Positions 16,775 through 26,092 of a DNA stretch of 64,000 nt are shown here, piece after piece; positions within the stretch are counted from its first letter, which is position 1; each line of letters starts with the position of its first letter. The stretch is from assembly GCF_000719335.1 (NCBI RefSeq), contig NZ_JOGB01000002.1, forward strand, positions 1-64,000, written 5' to 3'. The notes beneath the pieces were generated by a model, which ran no database searches, was not told the DNA's origin, and saw only the letters and a list, made by a program, of their open reading frames with translations. The translations under genes and the position numbers were made by a program. Source of the DNA: Streptomyces sp. NRRL S-87. GTDB taxonomy: Bacteria; Actinomycetota; Actinomycetes; Streptomycetales; Streptomycetaceae.

Positions 16775-17991
16775 CGCGGCCCGCTGCCGGCGGCGAGCAG
16801 CGATCCCAGTTGGGACACGAGACTGTTGTGGTTGGTCACGGCGGTCGTGAGGCCCTGCTGGAGCACCCCGACGAGCTCGGTGAGCCGGCGCACCTGCTCC
16901 GCCAGCCCGTCGCCCTGGGCAGCGGGCACGGTGGGCGCCTGGTGCGGGGTGGCCAGGACGAACGGTGTGCCGTTCGTGCCGACCGCGGGCGTCAACCCGT
17001 CCAGGAGGGGGTTCTTGTCGGTGATCGGGTCCTTGATCGGGTCCTTGCCCGCGCCCTTCATGTCGAAGATCGGGTCCTTGAGGGGTTCCTTGAAGGTGGC
17101 CGGGGCCGGGTACATCGCGTGGACGCCGTCGATGTCGCCCTGGGACAGAGCGGTGCGCTGGCCCATGACCACGCCGGGGGGCAGGGGATGCAGCGCGACG
17201 ATGGTCGGCTTGGTGCCGTCGACGGCGAACGCCCTGGGCGGGTAGTGCATGATCGAGCCGTAGTCGTACGACCCCAGGTCGTCGCCGTCGGCGATGTGCT
17301 GCAGGAAGTTGTGCTGCATGGACGGGTCGACGTTCGAGAACACGATCTTGACGAACTGGTCCCGGTCCTCACGGCTCTGCTCGTGCCAGAGCCCCACCGT
17401 GTGGCCGATCTCGTGGATGGCGTTGCCGGCCGAGCAGTTGGGGCCCAGGGTGATGAGCTGGCGGCCGCCGCGGCGCCCGACGTTCGACGAGCAGCCGTCA
17501 CCCGGGACGAAGGCCACGAAGTCCAGGTGGGAGGAGGAGCGCGGGACGAACCGGATCCGGGTGTGTGCCTCCCAGTGCGCGATCGCGTCCGTGACGCGCG
17601 ACGGGTCGGGGAGGGCGGGGTCGATCTCGAAGGGGACGGTGGCGTTCGGCCAGCGGAACTGCTGGCCGGGGATCCCGACCGATTGGACCACGGGGCCGGC
17701 GTCCGACGAGGCCGCGTCCTGCAGGTCCTTCACACGGCCGAGCACGATGTCGCCTTCGAACACGGCCATCCCGCCCACGTCGGCGTACGGGAGGCCCTTG
17801 GCCGTGAAGGTCTCGCCGGACACCAGCGCGACGCCGGCGATGGGGCCGGACCGGTGTTCGCCTGAGCCGGTCACCCCGTTCTTCCCGGCAGCGGGGCGCG
17901 TGCGGGCGGCGGTCTTCTCCGTCGCCTTCCCGCTCTGGCCTGCGGCGGCCTTCTTCATGCGGCGGTTGGAGTCGGCAGGGGTCGGGCTCAT
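16771..17991 (-). CDS. Astacin-like (M12) metalloprotease with K/D/P-repeat tail
   Basis: A 406-residue protein. The zinc site HEIGHTVGLWH is at 193-203 with catalytic Glu194, and the Met-turn SIMHY is at 246-250; both define astacins. Residues 1-50 are basic and disordered, without signal peptide, which is odd for a normally secreted family. After the protease fold ends (about 296) comes a segment at 300-331 with four Lys-(Glu/Asp)-Pro units and two further Lys and Asp/Pro positions. A predicted coiled coil at about 362-400 follows. It is the first gene of the operon with the ATP-grasp ligase (4-base overlap). GAGGTG precedes the ATG at 17991. The tail is a plausible ligase target. Confidence 0.87.
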   Translation of the reverse strand: MSPTPADSNRRMKKAAAGQSGKATEKTAARTRPAAGKNGVTGSGEHRSGPIAGVALVSGETFTAKGLPYADVGGMAVFEGDIVLGRVKDLQDAASSDAGPVVQSVGIPGQQFRWPNATVPFEIDPALPDPSRVTDAIAHWEAHTRIRFVPRSSSHLDFVAFVPGDGCSSNVGRRGGRQLITLGPNCSAGNAIHEIGHTVGLWHEQSREDRDQFVKIVFSNVDPSMQHNFLQHIADGDDLGSYDYGSIMHYPPRAFAVDGTKPTIVALHPLPPGVVMGQRTALSQGDIDGVHAMYPAPATFKEPLKDPIFDMKGAGKDPIKDPITDKNPLLDGLTPAVGTNGTPFVLATPHQAPTVPAAQGDGLAEQVRRLTELVGVLQQGLTTAVTNHNSLVSQLGSLLAAGSGPR

Positions 17992-18167
17992 GGTTCACCT
18001 CGAGGAGGGGGAGGGGGTGGGCCGCTGCCATCTGTTCCACGTCGCGGCCCCGCTCTACCTCTCCCCTACCTCTCCGGTAGGACCATTCGGCCCGAACCGC
18101 CTTTCACCGCATGGAGGTACCGCAGCCGCCCCACCCGGGCATTCGCCGCCCGGCCCCCAGGGCCGGG

Positions 18168-19517
18168 CTATTCACCCCGCAGGCGGTCGCGGACGCGCTC
18201 GACGACGTCGGCGTACCGCGCCTCGGCGCCGTAGCGGGTGGGCTCGTAGTAGCGGCGACCGGCGATGGCGTCCGGGGCGTACTGCTGGGCCGCGATCGCG
18301 CCCGGCACGTCGTGCGGGTACACGTACCCCTGGGCGTGCCCCAGCTTGGCGGCGCCCTTGTAGTGCCCGTCGCGCAGGTGCGGCGGCACCGGGCCCGCGA
18401 GACCGGCCCGGACGTCGGCGAGGGCGGCACCGATCGCGGTGGTGGCCGCGTTCGACTTCGGGGCCAGCGCGAGGGCGATGGTGGCGTGCGACAGGGTCAG
18501 CGCGGCCTCGGGGAAGCCGATCATGGCGACCGCCTGGGCGGCGGCGACCGCGGTCGGCAGCGCGGTCGGGTCGGCCAGTCCGATGTCCTCGCTCGCCGAG
18601 ATCATCAGGCGGCGGGCGATGAACCGGGGGTCCTCCCCCGCCTCGATCATCCGCGCCAGGTAGTGCAGGGCCGCGTCCACGTCCGAGCCCCGGATGGACT
18701 TGATCAGCGCGCTGGCCACGTCGTAGTGCTGGTCGCCGTCCTTGTCGTACTTCACCGCGGCCCGGTCGACGGCCTCCTCCAGCGTCCGGAGGGTGATCTC
18801 GTCCTCGCCCTGGGCGATGGCCGAGCCGGCCCCCGCCTCCAGCGCGGTCAGCGCGCGCCGGGCGTCGCCGCCGGCGATGCGCAGCAGGTGCGCCTCCGCG
18901 TCGGCCGGCAGCGTGACCGCCCCGCCCAGGCCGCGCTCCTCCGCCAGGGCCCGGCGCAGCAGGCCGCTGAGGTCGTCGTCGGTCAGGGGCTCCAGCGTCA
19001 GCAGCAGCGAGCGGGACAGCAGCGGGGAGATCACCGAGAAGTACGGGTTCTCCGTGGTCGCGGCGATCAGGGTGACCCAGCGGTTCTCGACCGCGGGCAG
19101 CAGGGAGTCCTGCTGGGCCTTGCTGAAGCGGTGGATCTCGTCGAGGAAGAGCACGGTCTCCTTGCCGTACCCGCCCGCGGCGCGGCGCGCGCCCTCGATG
19201 ACGGCGCGGACCTCCTTGACCCCGGCGGTGATCGCGGACAGCTCCACGAACCGCTTCTGGGTCGCCTGGCTCACCACGTACGCCAGCGTGGTCTTCCCGG
19301 TCCCGGGCGGGCCCCACAGGATCACCGAGGACGCGCCGGCCGGGCCGCCGTTGCCGTCGCCGACCAGGCGTCGCAGCGGCGAGCCGGGCTTGAGCAGGTG
19401 CTGCTGGCCCACGACCTCGTCGAGGGTGCGCGGGCGCATGCGGACGGCCAGCGGGGCGCTCGCCGGGTCCTTGGCCTGGCGCTCCTCCGCGGCTGCGGTG
19501 AACAGATCGGGTTCCAC
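18168..19517 (-). CDS. rarA: Replication-associated recombination protein A
   Basis: A 449-residue AAA+ ATPase of the RarA/MgsA/WRNIP1 family, acting at stalled replication forks. Walker A is [11 protein letters not shown], Walker B is [10 protein letters not shown], sensor 1 is in the TTENPYFSV segment, and the C-terminal tetramerisation domain ([18 protein letters not shown] end) is present. The [14 protein letters not shown] entry motif is diagnostic. The start is GTG at 19517. Normal length. It stands downstream of the VKOR gene, with a strong hairpin in between. The astacin operon lies 176 bases further downstream on the same strand. Confidence 0.95.
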   Translation of the reverse strand: MEPDLFTAAAEERQAKDPASAPLAVRMRPRTLDEVVGQQHLLKPGSPLRRLVGDGNGGPAGASSVILWGPPGTGKTTLAYVVSQATQKRFVELSAITAGVKEVRAVIEGARRAAGGYGKETVLFLDEIHRFSKAQQDSLLPAVENRWVTLIAATTENPYFSVISPLLSRSLLLTLEPLTDDDLSGLLRRALAEERGLGGAVTLPADAEAHLLRIAGGDARRALTALEAGAGSAIAQGEDEITLRTLEEAVDRAAVKYDKDGDQHYDVASALIKSIRGSDVDAALHYLARMIEAGEDPRFIARRLMISASEDIGLADPTALPTAVAAAQAVAMIGFPEAALTLSHATIALALAPKSNAATTAIGAALADVRAGLAGPVPPHLRDGHYKGAAKLGHAQGYVYPHDVPGAIAAQQYAPDAIAGRRYYEPTRYGAEARYADVVERVRDRLRGE

Positions 19518-19548
19518 GCCGAAAGCCTAAGCCAGGGGTACGACAGAA

Positions 19549-19578
19549 CGGCCCGGGCGGCAGCTGCCGCCCGGGCCG
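19549..19578 (-). terminator. Terminator after the VKOR-like gene
   Basis: Bases 19549-19563 and 19564-19578 are perfect inverted repeats. Allowing a 4-base loop this gives a 13-bp GC stem. It sits 22 bases downstream of the VKOR stop and 31 bases upstream of the rarA start, separating the two units. Confidence 0.75.
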
Positions 19579-19600
19579 GGCCGTCGTGCGGATCCGTCGC

Positions 19601-20206
19601 TCAGGAGGTCCAGAAGTCCCACCAGCGCGTGAGGACCAGCATGCCGATCACGCCGACGTGCAGCACCGGCAGGACCCACGTGAACTCCTCGAGGAAGCCC
19701 TTCAGCCAGCCGGGCGCGGGCAGCAGTCCCTGGCGGACGTTGTGCGCGGTGACGTACCAGAACATGAAGATGGTGGCCACCCAGGCCAGGCAGCACCACA
19801 GGCACAGCGCGTTGATGCTGTACAGCGACTGGTACTGCAGCCAGGTGCAGAACCCGACGCCGAACAGCGTGCCGGCGTTGAAGGTGAGCCAGTACCAGGG
19901 GGCGAAGCGGGCCCCGGCCAGCAGGCTCATGCCGACGCAGATCACGATGCCGTACGAGACGAGGCCGAGCATCGGGTTCGGGAAGCCGAAGGCCGACGCC
20001 TGGTCGCTCTTCATGATGCTGCCGCAGGCGACGACCGGGTTCAGGCTGCAGCCCGGGGTGAAGTTCGGGTCCTCGAGGAGCTTGAACTTGTCGATCGTGA
20101 TCACCCAGGAGGCGAGCAGGCCCGCCGCGCCGGTGATCACCAGCAGCCAGGCGAGCGCGCGGCTGCCGCCCACGGTCCGCCTGGAGTCCACCCCTGAAGT
20201 CGTCAT
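19601..20206 (-). CDS. Vitamin K epoxide reductase family membrane protein
   Basis: A membrane protein of about 201 residues with five hydrophobic segments. The loop Cys pair is CSLNPVVAC (between helices 1 and 2) and the active site is the CLWC motif in helix 4, both required in VKOR enzymes. In actinobacteria VKOR re-oxidises DsbA-like proteins using menaquinone, making disulfide bonds on the outer face of the membrane. A DsbA-like protein occurs at 61400-61927, but it lacks a signal peptide, so a functional link is unproven. The ATG at 20206 is chosen over 20221, though no strong ribosome site decides it. It lies downstream of hisS beyond a perfect terminator. Confidence 0.88.
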   Translation of the reverse strand: MTTSGVDSRRTVGGSRALAWLLVITGAAGLLASWVITIDKFKLLEDPNFTPGCSLNPVVACGSIMKSDQASAFGFPNPMLGLVSYGIVICVGMSLLAGARFAPWYWLTFNAGTLFGVGFCTWLQYQSLYSINALCLWCCLAWVATIFMFWYVTAHNVRQGLLPAPGWLKGFLEEFTWVLPVLHVGVIGMLVLTRWWDFWTS

Positions 20207-20356
20207 GGCGTAGCCCGTCATCCCGTTCGTATCGGTCGTCCCGCCCGTCTGGGCACGGTCATTGTGCCGTACGCGCCCGTGTACACCGTTCGGTGGACAC
20301 CGCGGCGTGCGGACGGCGGGGGTTGCGCACGGTGGGGCCTCCGGCCGCCTGCGGAC

Positions 20357-20394
20357 GACGAACGCCGACGCGGTCGGCCGCGTCGGCGTTCGTC
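20357..20394 (-). terminator. Strong terminator after hisS
   Basis: A perfect 17-bp stem (20357-20373 with 20378-20394) and a TCGG tetraloop. It begins 15 bases downstream of the hisS stop, transcribed leftward, and separates hisS from the VKOR gene. Confidence 0.9.
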
Positions 20395-20408
20395 ACGTGG
20401 GAGCCGGA

Positions 20409-21671
20409 TCAGGCCAGCTTCGCCCGCACCGCGGCGACGATTGCGTCGACCGGGACGGCGGTCTGCTCGCCGGACTCCATGTCCTTGAGCTGCACGACGC
20501 CCTCGGCGAGGTCGCGCTCGCCGGCGACGAGCGTCAGGCGCGCCCCGGACCGGTTGGCGTCCTTCATGGCGCCCTTGAGGCCCTTGCCGCCGTACGAGAA
20601 GTCCGCCGCGACGCCCGCCTTGCGCAGCGCGGTGACCGCGCCGAACAGCAGCCGGCGGGCCTCGTCGCCCAGGGCGACCGCGAACACCTCGGTGGTCGCC
20701 GGGATGTCGAGGGCGACGCCTTCGGCCTCCAGCGCGAGGACCGTGCGGTCCACGCCCAGCGCCCAGCCCACCGACGGCAGCGCGGGGCCGCCGATCATCT
20801 CGGACAGGCCGTCGTAGCGGCCGCCGCCGCCCACCGCGGACTGCGACCCCAGGCCGTCGTGCACGAACTCGAAGGTCGTGCGGGTGTAGTAGTCCAGGCC
20901 GCGCACCAGCTTCGCGTCGTCCTCGAACGCCACCCCGGCAGCCGTGACCAGCGCGCGGACCTCCTCGTGGTACGCCTTGCAGGCGTCGCACAGGTAGTCG
21001 CGCAGCAGCGGCGCGCCGCCGAGCTGCTTCTGCACCTCGGCACGCTTGTCGTCCAGGACGCGCAGCGGGTTGATCTCGGCGCGGCGGACGGTCTCCTCGT
21101 CGAGGTCCAGGCCGCGCAGGAAGGCCTGGAGCGCCTCGCGGTAGACGGGCCGGCACTCCTTGTCGCCCAGCGAGTTCAGCAGGATGCGGAAGTTCGACAG
21201 GCCCAGGGAGCGGTAGGCCTGGTCGGCGAGGATGATCAGCTCGGCGTCCAGCGCCGGGTCCTCGGCACCGATCGCCTCGGCGCCGACCTGCGAGAAGTGG
21301 CGGTAGCGGCCCTTCTGCGGGCGCTCGTAGCGGTAGTACGAGCCGGAGTACCAGAGCTTGACCGGGAGGCCGCCGGCCTTGTGCATGTTGGCCTCGAGCG
21401 CGGCGCGCAGCACGGAGGCGGTGCCCTCGGGGCGCAGCGCGAGGTTGGCGCCGCCCTTGGTGGTGAGGGTGTACATCTCCTTGGTGACGATGTCGGTCGA
21501 CTCGCCGACACCGCGCGCGAAGAGCTCGACGTCCTCGAAGCCGGGCGTCTCGACGTACCCGTAGCCGGCCTTGCGCAGCGGGCCGGAGATGGCCTCGCGC
21601 ACGGCCAGGTACTTGGCGGAGTACGGCGGGATGAGGTCGTAGGTGCCCTTGGGGGCCTTGAAGGTGCTCAC
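20409..21671 (-). CDS. hisS: Histidyl-tRNA synthetase
   Basis: A 420-residue class II synthetase that charges tRNA-His. The class II motifs are present: motif 2 around [11 protein letters not shown] and [31 protein letters not shown], the His-specific motif [16 protein letters not shown], motif 3 at [16 protein letters not shown], and an HGTP anticodon-binding domain at the C-terminus. Normal length. It lies ten bases downstream of the MBL hydrolase gene, so these two form an operon ended by the 17-bp hairpin. Confidence 0.97.
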   Translation of the reverse strand: MSTFKAPKGTYDLIPPYSAKYLAVREAISGPLRKAGYGYVETPGFEDVELFARGVGESTDIVTKEMYTLTTKGGANLALRPEGTASVLRAALEANMHKAGGLPVKLWYSGSYYRYERPQKGRYRHFSQVGAEAIGAEDPALDAELIILADQAYRSLGLSNFRILLNSLGDKECRPVYREALQAFLRGLDLDEETVRRAEINPLRVLDDKRAEVQKQLGGAPLLRDYLCDACKAYHEEVRALVTAAGVAFEDDAKLVRGLDYYTRTTFEFVHDGLGSQSAVGGGGRYDGLSEMIGGPALPSVGWALGVDRTVLALEAEGVALDIPATTEVFAVALGDEARRLLFGAVTALRKAGVAADFSYGGKGLKGAMKDANRSGARLTLVAGERDLAEGVVQLKDMESGEQTAVPVDAIVAAVRAKLA

Positions 21672-21681
21672 GAAAGTCTCG

Positions 21682-22404
21682 TCACATTCCTCGTCGCGGA
21701 GCGGCCGTCGGGTCCGCGGCGCGTCCTTGGCGCAGCGCCGCGACCTCCCGCAGGTACGGGTTGGTCGCGCGCTCGCGCCCGATGGTGGTCTGGGGACCGT
21801 GGCCGGACAGCACCACGGTCGAGTCGTCGAGCGGCAGGCACACGCGGGCCAGCGACTCGAGCATCTCGGCGTGGGAGCCGCCGGGCAGGTCGGTGCGTCC
21901 GATGGAGCCGGCGAAGAGCAGATCGCCCGAGAAGAAGACCGGGGGGATGTCGGCCGCCTCGGGCATCTGGAAGGTCACCGACCCCTTGGTATGGCCGGGC
22001 GCGTGCGCGACGGAGAACTGCATGCCGGCCAGGGTGAGCCCACTGCCGTCGGTCAGCTCCCGGACGTCGTCGGGCTCCCCCACCGTGATCTCGCCCATCA
22101 GCGGCATGCCGATGGAGCGGCCGAGCGCCTTCTCGGGGTCGCTCATCATGTACCGGTCCTCGGGGTGGATCCACGCGGGTACGTCGTGGGCTCCGCAGAC
22201 CGGGACCACCGACGCCACATGGTCGATGTGGCCGTGGGTGAGGACGACCGCGACGGGCTTGAGCCGATGCTTCCTGAGCGTCTCCTCGACTCCCTGGGCG
22301 GCCTGGTGGCCCGGGTCGATGATCACGCACTCCTCGCCGGCGGCGGGGGCGACCACGTAACAGTTGGTCCCCCAGGCCCCGGCGGGGAACCCGGCAATGA
22401 GCAC
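21682..22404 (-). CDS. MBL-fold (glyoxalase II-like) hydrolase
   Basis: A 240-residue metallo-beta-lactamase-fold protein with the THGHIDH zinc motif, a second His ligand in APGHTKGSV, Asp in FFSGDLLF and the final His in LSGHGPQT. This metal-site pattern belongs to the glyoxalase II/hydroxyacylglutathione hydrolase branch, but streptomycetes lack glutathione, so the substrate probably differs. The GTG at 22404 is chosen because AAGGAC precedes it and the conserved N-terminal strand begins there. It overlaps nothing and is followed by hisS after ten bases. It is transcribed divergently from the cyclophilin gene. Confidence 0.9.
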   Translation of the reverse strand: MLIAGFPAGAWGTNCYVVAPAAGEECVIIDPGHQAAQGVEETLRKHRLKPVAVVLTHGHIDHVASVVPVCGAHDVPAWIHPEDRYMMSDPEKALGRSIGMPLMGEITVGEPDDVRELTDGSGLTLAGMQFSVAHAPGHTKGSVTFQMPEAADIPPVFFSGDLLFAGSIGRTDLPGGSHAEMLESLARVCLPLDDSTVVLSGHGPQTTIGRERATNPYLREVAALRQGRAADPTAAPRRGM

Positions 22405-22606
22405 GTTCGTCCTTCGGTCGTCATCGTCGCTGGCGGCCGCTGCGGGCGATCCAGCAGGTGAATGCGGCAGACAGAGCCTACCGGCGCTGCTCATCCCACA
22501 GCGAACCCATATACGGTACGGCCTTACCCAGCCCGGACAGCGGTACCTCAGACGTGCACACAGCCGTTCACAGCGGTGCCTCAAGACGTTCAGAAGGAGA
22601 CGACCG

Positions 22607-23395
22607 GTGGTCACCAGCGATCAGCGGCGACGCCAGCTCGCCAGGGAGAAGTTCGAGCGCCAGCAGCAGCGCAGGCTCGCGGACCAGCGCAAGGCGCGCC
22701 GCAGGGCCGCGGTCATCGGCACCGCGGTGGCCGTGGTGATCGCGGCCGTGGCGGCCACGGTGGCGAGCGGCGCCTTCGCCTCGAAGAAGGACGACACGAC
22801 CCCCGAGGCGCAGGCGAGCACCGCTCCCACGCCGTCGGCGGAACCGTCCGCCAAGAGCGAGCCCGCGATGGCGATCGACCAGAAGGCGAAGTACACCTTC
22901 GACCTGAAGACCGACCAGGGCGAGATGAAGATCACCATGGATGCGGCGAAGACCCCGCACACGGTGAACTCGTTCAAGGCGCTGGCGGACAAGGGCTACT
23001 TCGACAAGACGAAGTGCCACCGCCTGACCACCAGCGGCATCTACGTCCTCCAGTGCGGCGACCCCCAGGGCACCGGCAGCGGCGGCCCGGGCTGGACCAT
23101 CCCGGACGAGAACCTGAACGGTCTGGGCAAGGCGGGCGCCGACGGCACCGTCACGTACCCGGCCGGCACCGTGGCGATGGCCAACACCGGCCAGCCGCAC
23201 TCGGGCGGCAGCCAGTTCTTCCTGGTCTACAAGGACTCCAAGCTGCCCCCGACCTACACGCCCTTCGGCACCCTCGACGCGGCCGGCCTGAAGGCCGTCC
23301 AGGACGTGGCCGCGGAGGGTGTGGCCGGCGGCGCCACCGACGGCGCCCCGAAGAAGGCCGTGACCGTCCAGAAGGCCGCCGTCACCCAGAACTGA
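22607..23395 (+). CDS. Membrane-anchored peptidyl-prolyl isomerase (cyclophilin)
   Basis: A 262-residue protein. A basic N-terminus, a transmembrane helix at about 35-57 and a Thr/Pro/Ala-rich linker lead to a cyclophilin domain from about residue 88. Key segments are CHRLTTSGIYVLQCGDPQGTG and the SGGSQFFLVYKDS strand. The active-site segment is the divergent actinobacterial form (Cys next to His-Arg). With one anchor, the domain should face outward and assist folding of secreted proteins. The GTG at 22607 has AAGGAGA seven bases upstream. It is divergent from the MBL gene and upstream of the DUF349 gene, the order also seen in mycobacteria. Confidence 0.9.
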   Translation: MVTSDQRRRQLAREKFERQQQRRLADQRKARRRAAVIGTAVAVVIAAVAATVASGAFASKKDDTTPEAQASTAPTPSAEPSAKSEPAMAIDQKAKYTFDLKTDQGEMKITMDAAKTPHTVNSFKALADKGYFDKTKCHRLTTSGIYVLQCGDPQGTGSGGPGWTIPDENLNGLGKAGADGTVTYPAGTVAMANTGQPHSGGSQFFLVYKDSKLPPTYTPFGTLDAAGLKAVQDVAAEGVAGGATDGAPKKAVTVQKAAVTQN

Positions 23396-23440
23396 CGGGC
23401 GGCGGAGAACCGGCCGGACGGGGGCCGGACCGGGATCGCC

Positions 23441-23459
23441 CGGGGCCCGCCGGGCCCCG
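23441..23459 (+). terminator. Short GC hairpin after the cyclophilin gene
   Basis: Arms 23441-23448 and 23452-23459 form an 8-bp perfect stem with a 3-base loop, 46 bases beyond the cyclophilin stop. It is in a G/C-rich stretch, so a chance palindrome cannot be excluded. Confidence 0.45.
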
Positions 23460-23627
23460 CGGCGCCCGGTCCGGACCGGCGGCCGATATTCCGTCGCGCT
23501 GGATGCGGACAGGCGACCCGGCGGTCGCCTATGTTGGCGTTGTGCAGGGCGGGCGGTGCCCGCCCCAGGAAACTGTGGACGATGCCGGGCGGGTGACCCC
23601 CCGCGGGCATCAGGTGGAGGAGGCGCT

Positions 23628-24857
23628 GTGAGCAGCGACCCGTGGGGCCGCGTCGACGAGACGGGCACCGTGTACGTGCGTACTGCCGATGGCGAGCAGG
23701 TCGTCGGCTCGTGGCAGGCGGGCACCCCTGAGGAGGCCCTGGCCTACTTCGAGCGCAAGTACGAGGGCCTGGTGGTCGAGATCGGCCTCCTCGAGCGACG
23801 GGTGCGGACCACCGATCTGTCCGCCAAGGACGCGACGACGGCCATCGAGCACCTGCGCCAGCAGGTCGAGGAGCACCACGCGGTGGGCGACCTCGACGCG
23901 CTGCGCAGCCGGCTCGACAAGCTGGCCGCGTCGGTGGAGTCGCGCCGCGAGGAGCGCAAGGCGCAGAAGGCCAAGCAGACGGACGAGGCCCGCCACGCCA
24001 AGGAGGAGCTGGTCGCCGAGGCCGAGCAGCTGGCGCAGAGCGACCAGTGGCGGGCGGCCGGCGAGCGGCTGCGCGCGCTGGTGGACACCTGGAAGGGCCT
24101 GCCGCGTCTCGACCGCAAGTCGGACGACGAACTGTGGCACCGCTTCTCGCACGCCCGCTCGGCGTTCTCCAAGCGGCGCAAGGCGCACTTCGCGTCCCTC
24201 GACGCGCAGCGCGAGGACGCCCGCCAGATCAAGGAGCGGCTGGTCGCCGAGGCCGAGTCGCTGTCCGGTTCGACCGACTGGGGTCCGACGGCGGCGCGCT
24301 ACCGCGAGCTGATGGCGGACTGGAAGGCGGCCGGCCGCGCCCAGCGCGAGTCGGAGGACGACCTGTGGAACCGCTTCCGCGGCGCCCAGGACGTCTTCTT
24401 CGCGGCCCGCTCCGAGGTGTTCGCCGAGCGCGACGCCGAGCAGGCCGAGAACCTCAAGCTGAAGGAGGAGCTGGCGGCCGAGGCCGAGAAGCTCGTCCCG
24501 GTGACGGACCTGAAGGCGGCCCGCGCCGCGTTCCGGGGCATCAACGAGCGCTGGGAGGCCATCGGCCACGTGCCGCGGGACGCGCGTCCCAAGGTCGAGG
24601 GCCGGATGCACGCCGTCGAGCGGGCCCTGCAGGAGTCCGAGGAGGCCGAGTGGCGCCGGACGAACCCGGAGGCGCGGGCCCGCGCCGCGGGTCTGACCGG
24701 CCAGCTGCAGGCCGCCGTGGACAAGCTGCGCGAGCAGGCCGAGGCGGCGCGTGCCGCGGGCAACACGGCCAAGGCCGACAAGCTCGAGCGTGAGCTGGAG
24801 GGCCGCCAGGCCCTCCTCGACCAGGCCCTGAAGGGCCTGGAGGAGTTCGGCGGCTGA
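23628..24857 (+). CDS. DUF349-domain coiled-coil protein
   Basis: A 409-residue, highly charged helical protein. It contains at least three successive DUF349 repeats (regions around 150-215, 225-290 and 300-365), each with the W...GPR..R..D..LW.RF-like pattern, for example LVDTWKGLPRLDRKSDDELWHRFSHA. No catalytic motif is visible. The family is widespread in actinobacteria and proteobacteria and its function is not settled. The GTG at 23628 has a GGAGGAGG site. It is located between the cyclophilin and the convergent caspase gene, with a strong bidirectional hairpin following. Confidence 0.9.
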   Translation: MSSDPWGRVDETGTVYVRTADGEQVVGSWQAGTPEEALAYFERKYEGLVVEIGLLERRVRTTDLSAKDATTAIEHLRQQVEEHHAVGDLDALRSRLDKLAASVESRREERKAQKAKQTDEARHAKEELVAEAEQLAQSDQWRAAGERLRALVDTWKGLPRLDRKSDDELWHRFSHARSAFSKRRKAHFASLDAQREDARQIKERLVAEAESLSGSTDWGPTAARYRELMADWKAAGRAQRESEDDLWNRFRGAQDVFFAARSEVFAERDAEQAENLKLKEELAAEAEKLVPVTDLKAARAAFRGINERWEAIGHVPRDARPKVEGRMHAVERALQESEEAEWRRTNPEARARAAGLTGQLQAAVDKLREQAEAARAAGNTAKADKLERELEGRQALLDQALKGLEEFGG

Positions 24858-24903
24858 TCATCCGTCCCCGTCCGGTCGTCCCGACCGGCAGCGGCGGTGG
24901 TAC

Positions 24904-24940
24904 GGGGGCCCGACGGTGCGTACGGCACCGTCGGGCCCCC
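24904..24940. terminator. Bidirectional terminator between DUF349 and caspase genes
   Basis: A perfect 15-bp stem (24904-24918 with 24926-24940) with a 7-base loop. It lies between two convergent genes, 46 bases after one stop and 15 after the other. Confidence 0.9.
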
Positions 24941-24955
24941 GGTGTTTCCGGGCGG

Positions 24956-26092
24956 TCACCGGACCCGGTGGTCCCCCGCGCCGATGTCGATGGCCCGCCA
25001 CAGCACTTCGCAGGCCTGGATGTGGTTGCCGGACTCCTGGAGCAGGTCGGCCAGCCGCCGGCACAGGAGCACCGCCTCCGGCCCGTAGGGCTTGTGGAGC
25101 TGCTGGTAGGCCGACTCCAGTACGGCGATGGCCTCGGCGAGGTGGCCGGTCTCGGTGAGCAGCTCCGAGAGCTCCAGCTGGACGGCGAAGCGCACCGTGT
25201 GCCCCTCCGGCTGCTCCTGGAGGGCGAGCCGGAGGACGGGCAGCGCGTCCCGCGTGTTGCCCTGGCGGCGCAGCATGCGCGCGATGTTCAGCCCGGTGGC
25301 CACGGCGGCCGTGCGCACGTCGGCGTCGAGGACGGGACCCGCGGGGGCCCGGTGCCCCGCCCTGGCCTTGTTGCGGACCAGGTGCAGCGCTCCCATCGCG
25401 TTCTCCTGGGACCGCTGCGGCAGCGGCCGGTTCTTCGCGCCCAGCCGGGCCGTGAGCTCGCGGTAGAGCGCGTCGAGGTCGAGGAGTTCGGCGGCCTCCG
25501 GGATGCCGTGGCGGAGGATGTACAGGAGCTCGGCGGTGAAGGCGGTGTACCGCTCGCCGTCGGGCGCCAGGGCGACCCGGTCGCGGGGTGCGGACGTGAT
25601 CACGTAGACCCCGTCGACGGCGGCCTCGCCGGCGATGGAGCGGGTGTCCCCGGCGAGGGTGCGGGCGGCCCGGCCGCTGAAGCAGCAGTCGAGGACGACC
25701 ACCTTGCGGCGGGCCCGGGAGGCCCGCAGGGCGGTGCGCAGGTGGCTGTAGGCGACGGCCGAGTACCCGACGCCGTCACGGGAGGTGCCGAGGGCGAGGT
25801 AGAGGTCCGCCGAGTCGGGATCGCGCATGCCGTGGCCCGCGTAGTAGACCACCAGGGTGTCGGTGGCCTCGTCGGCGGCCTGGTGCACCGGGTCGAGCAG
25901 GTCGACGGCGCTCTGCGGGTCGAGGACGACGGTGCAGTGTTCGCCGGGGAGCCCCCACACGGTCGCGTCGCGGAGTTCGCCGGCGAGGTCGAGGAGGTTC
26001 GCCTCGACGGCGGGCAGCTGGTCGAGGTGGTGGTAGGCGGCGGTGCCGAGGAGTACGGCGCGGGAGCTGCCGGGGTCAGCGAGGGCCGGCAT
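24956..26092 (-). CDS. Caspase-like (C14) protease with TPR tail, conflict-system effector
   Basis: A 378-residue protein. The N-terminal caspase-fold domain has the catalytic His in VVYYAGHGMR (His87) and the catalytic Cys in VVVLDCCFSG (Cys137), and it lacks a signal peptide. Residues 260-370 form TPR-like helical repeats (ARMLRRQGNTRDALPVL; ELLTETGHLAEAIAVLE). Bacterial caspase-like proteases of this form act as effectors in multi-component conflict or cell-death systems. The ATG at 26092 overlaps EACC1 by 17 bases, so it is the last gene of the kinase-EACC1-caspase operon. Its proteolytic target is unknown. Confidence 0.9.
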   Translation of the reverse strand: MPALADPGSSRAVLLGTAAYHHLDQLPAVEANLLDLAGELRDATVWGLPGEHCTVVLDPQSAVDLLDPVHQAADEATDTLVVYYAGHGMRDPDSADLYLALGTSRDGVGYSAVAYSHLRTALRASRARRKVVVLDCCFSGRAARTLAGDTRSIAGEAAVDGVYVITSAPRDRVALAPDGERYTAFTAELLYILRHGIPEAAELLDLDALYRELTARLGAKNRPLPQRSQENAMGALHLVRNKARAGHRAPAGPVLDADVRTAAVATGLNIARMLRRQGNTRDALPVLRLALQEQPEGHTVRFAVQLELSELLTETGHLAEAIAVLESAYQQLHKPYGPEAVLLCRRLADLLQESGNHIQACEVLWRAIDIGAGDHRVR

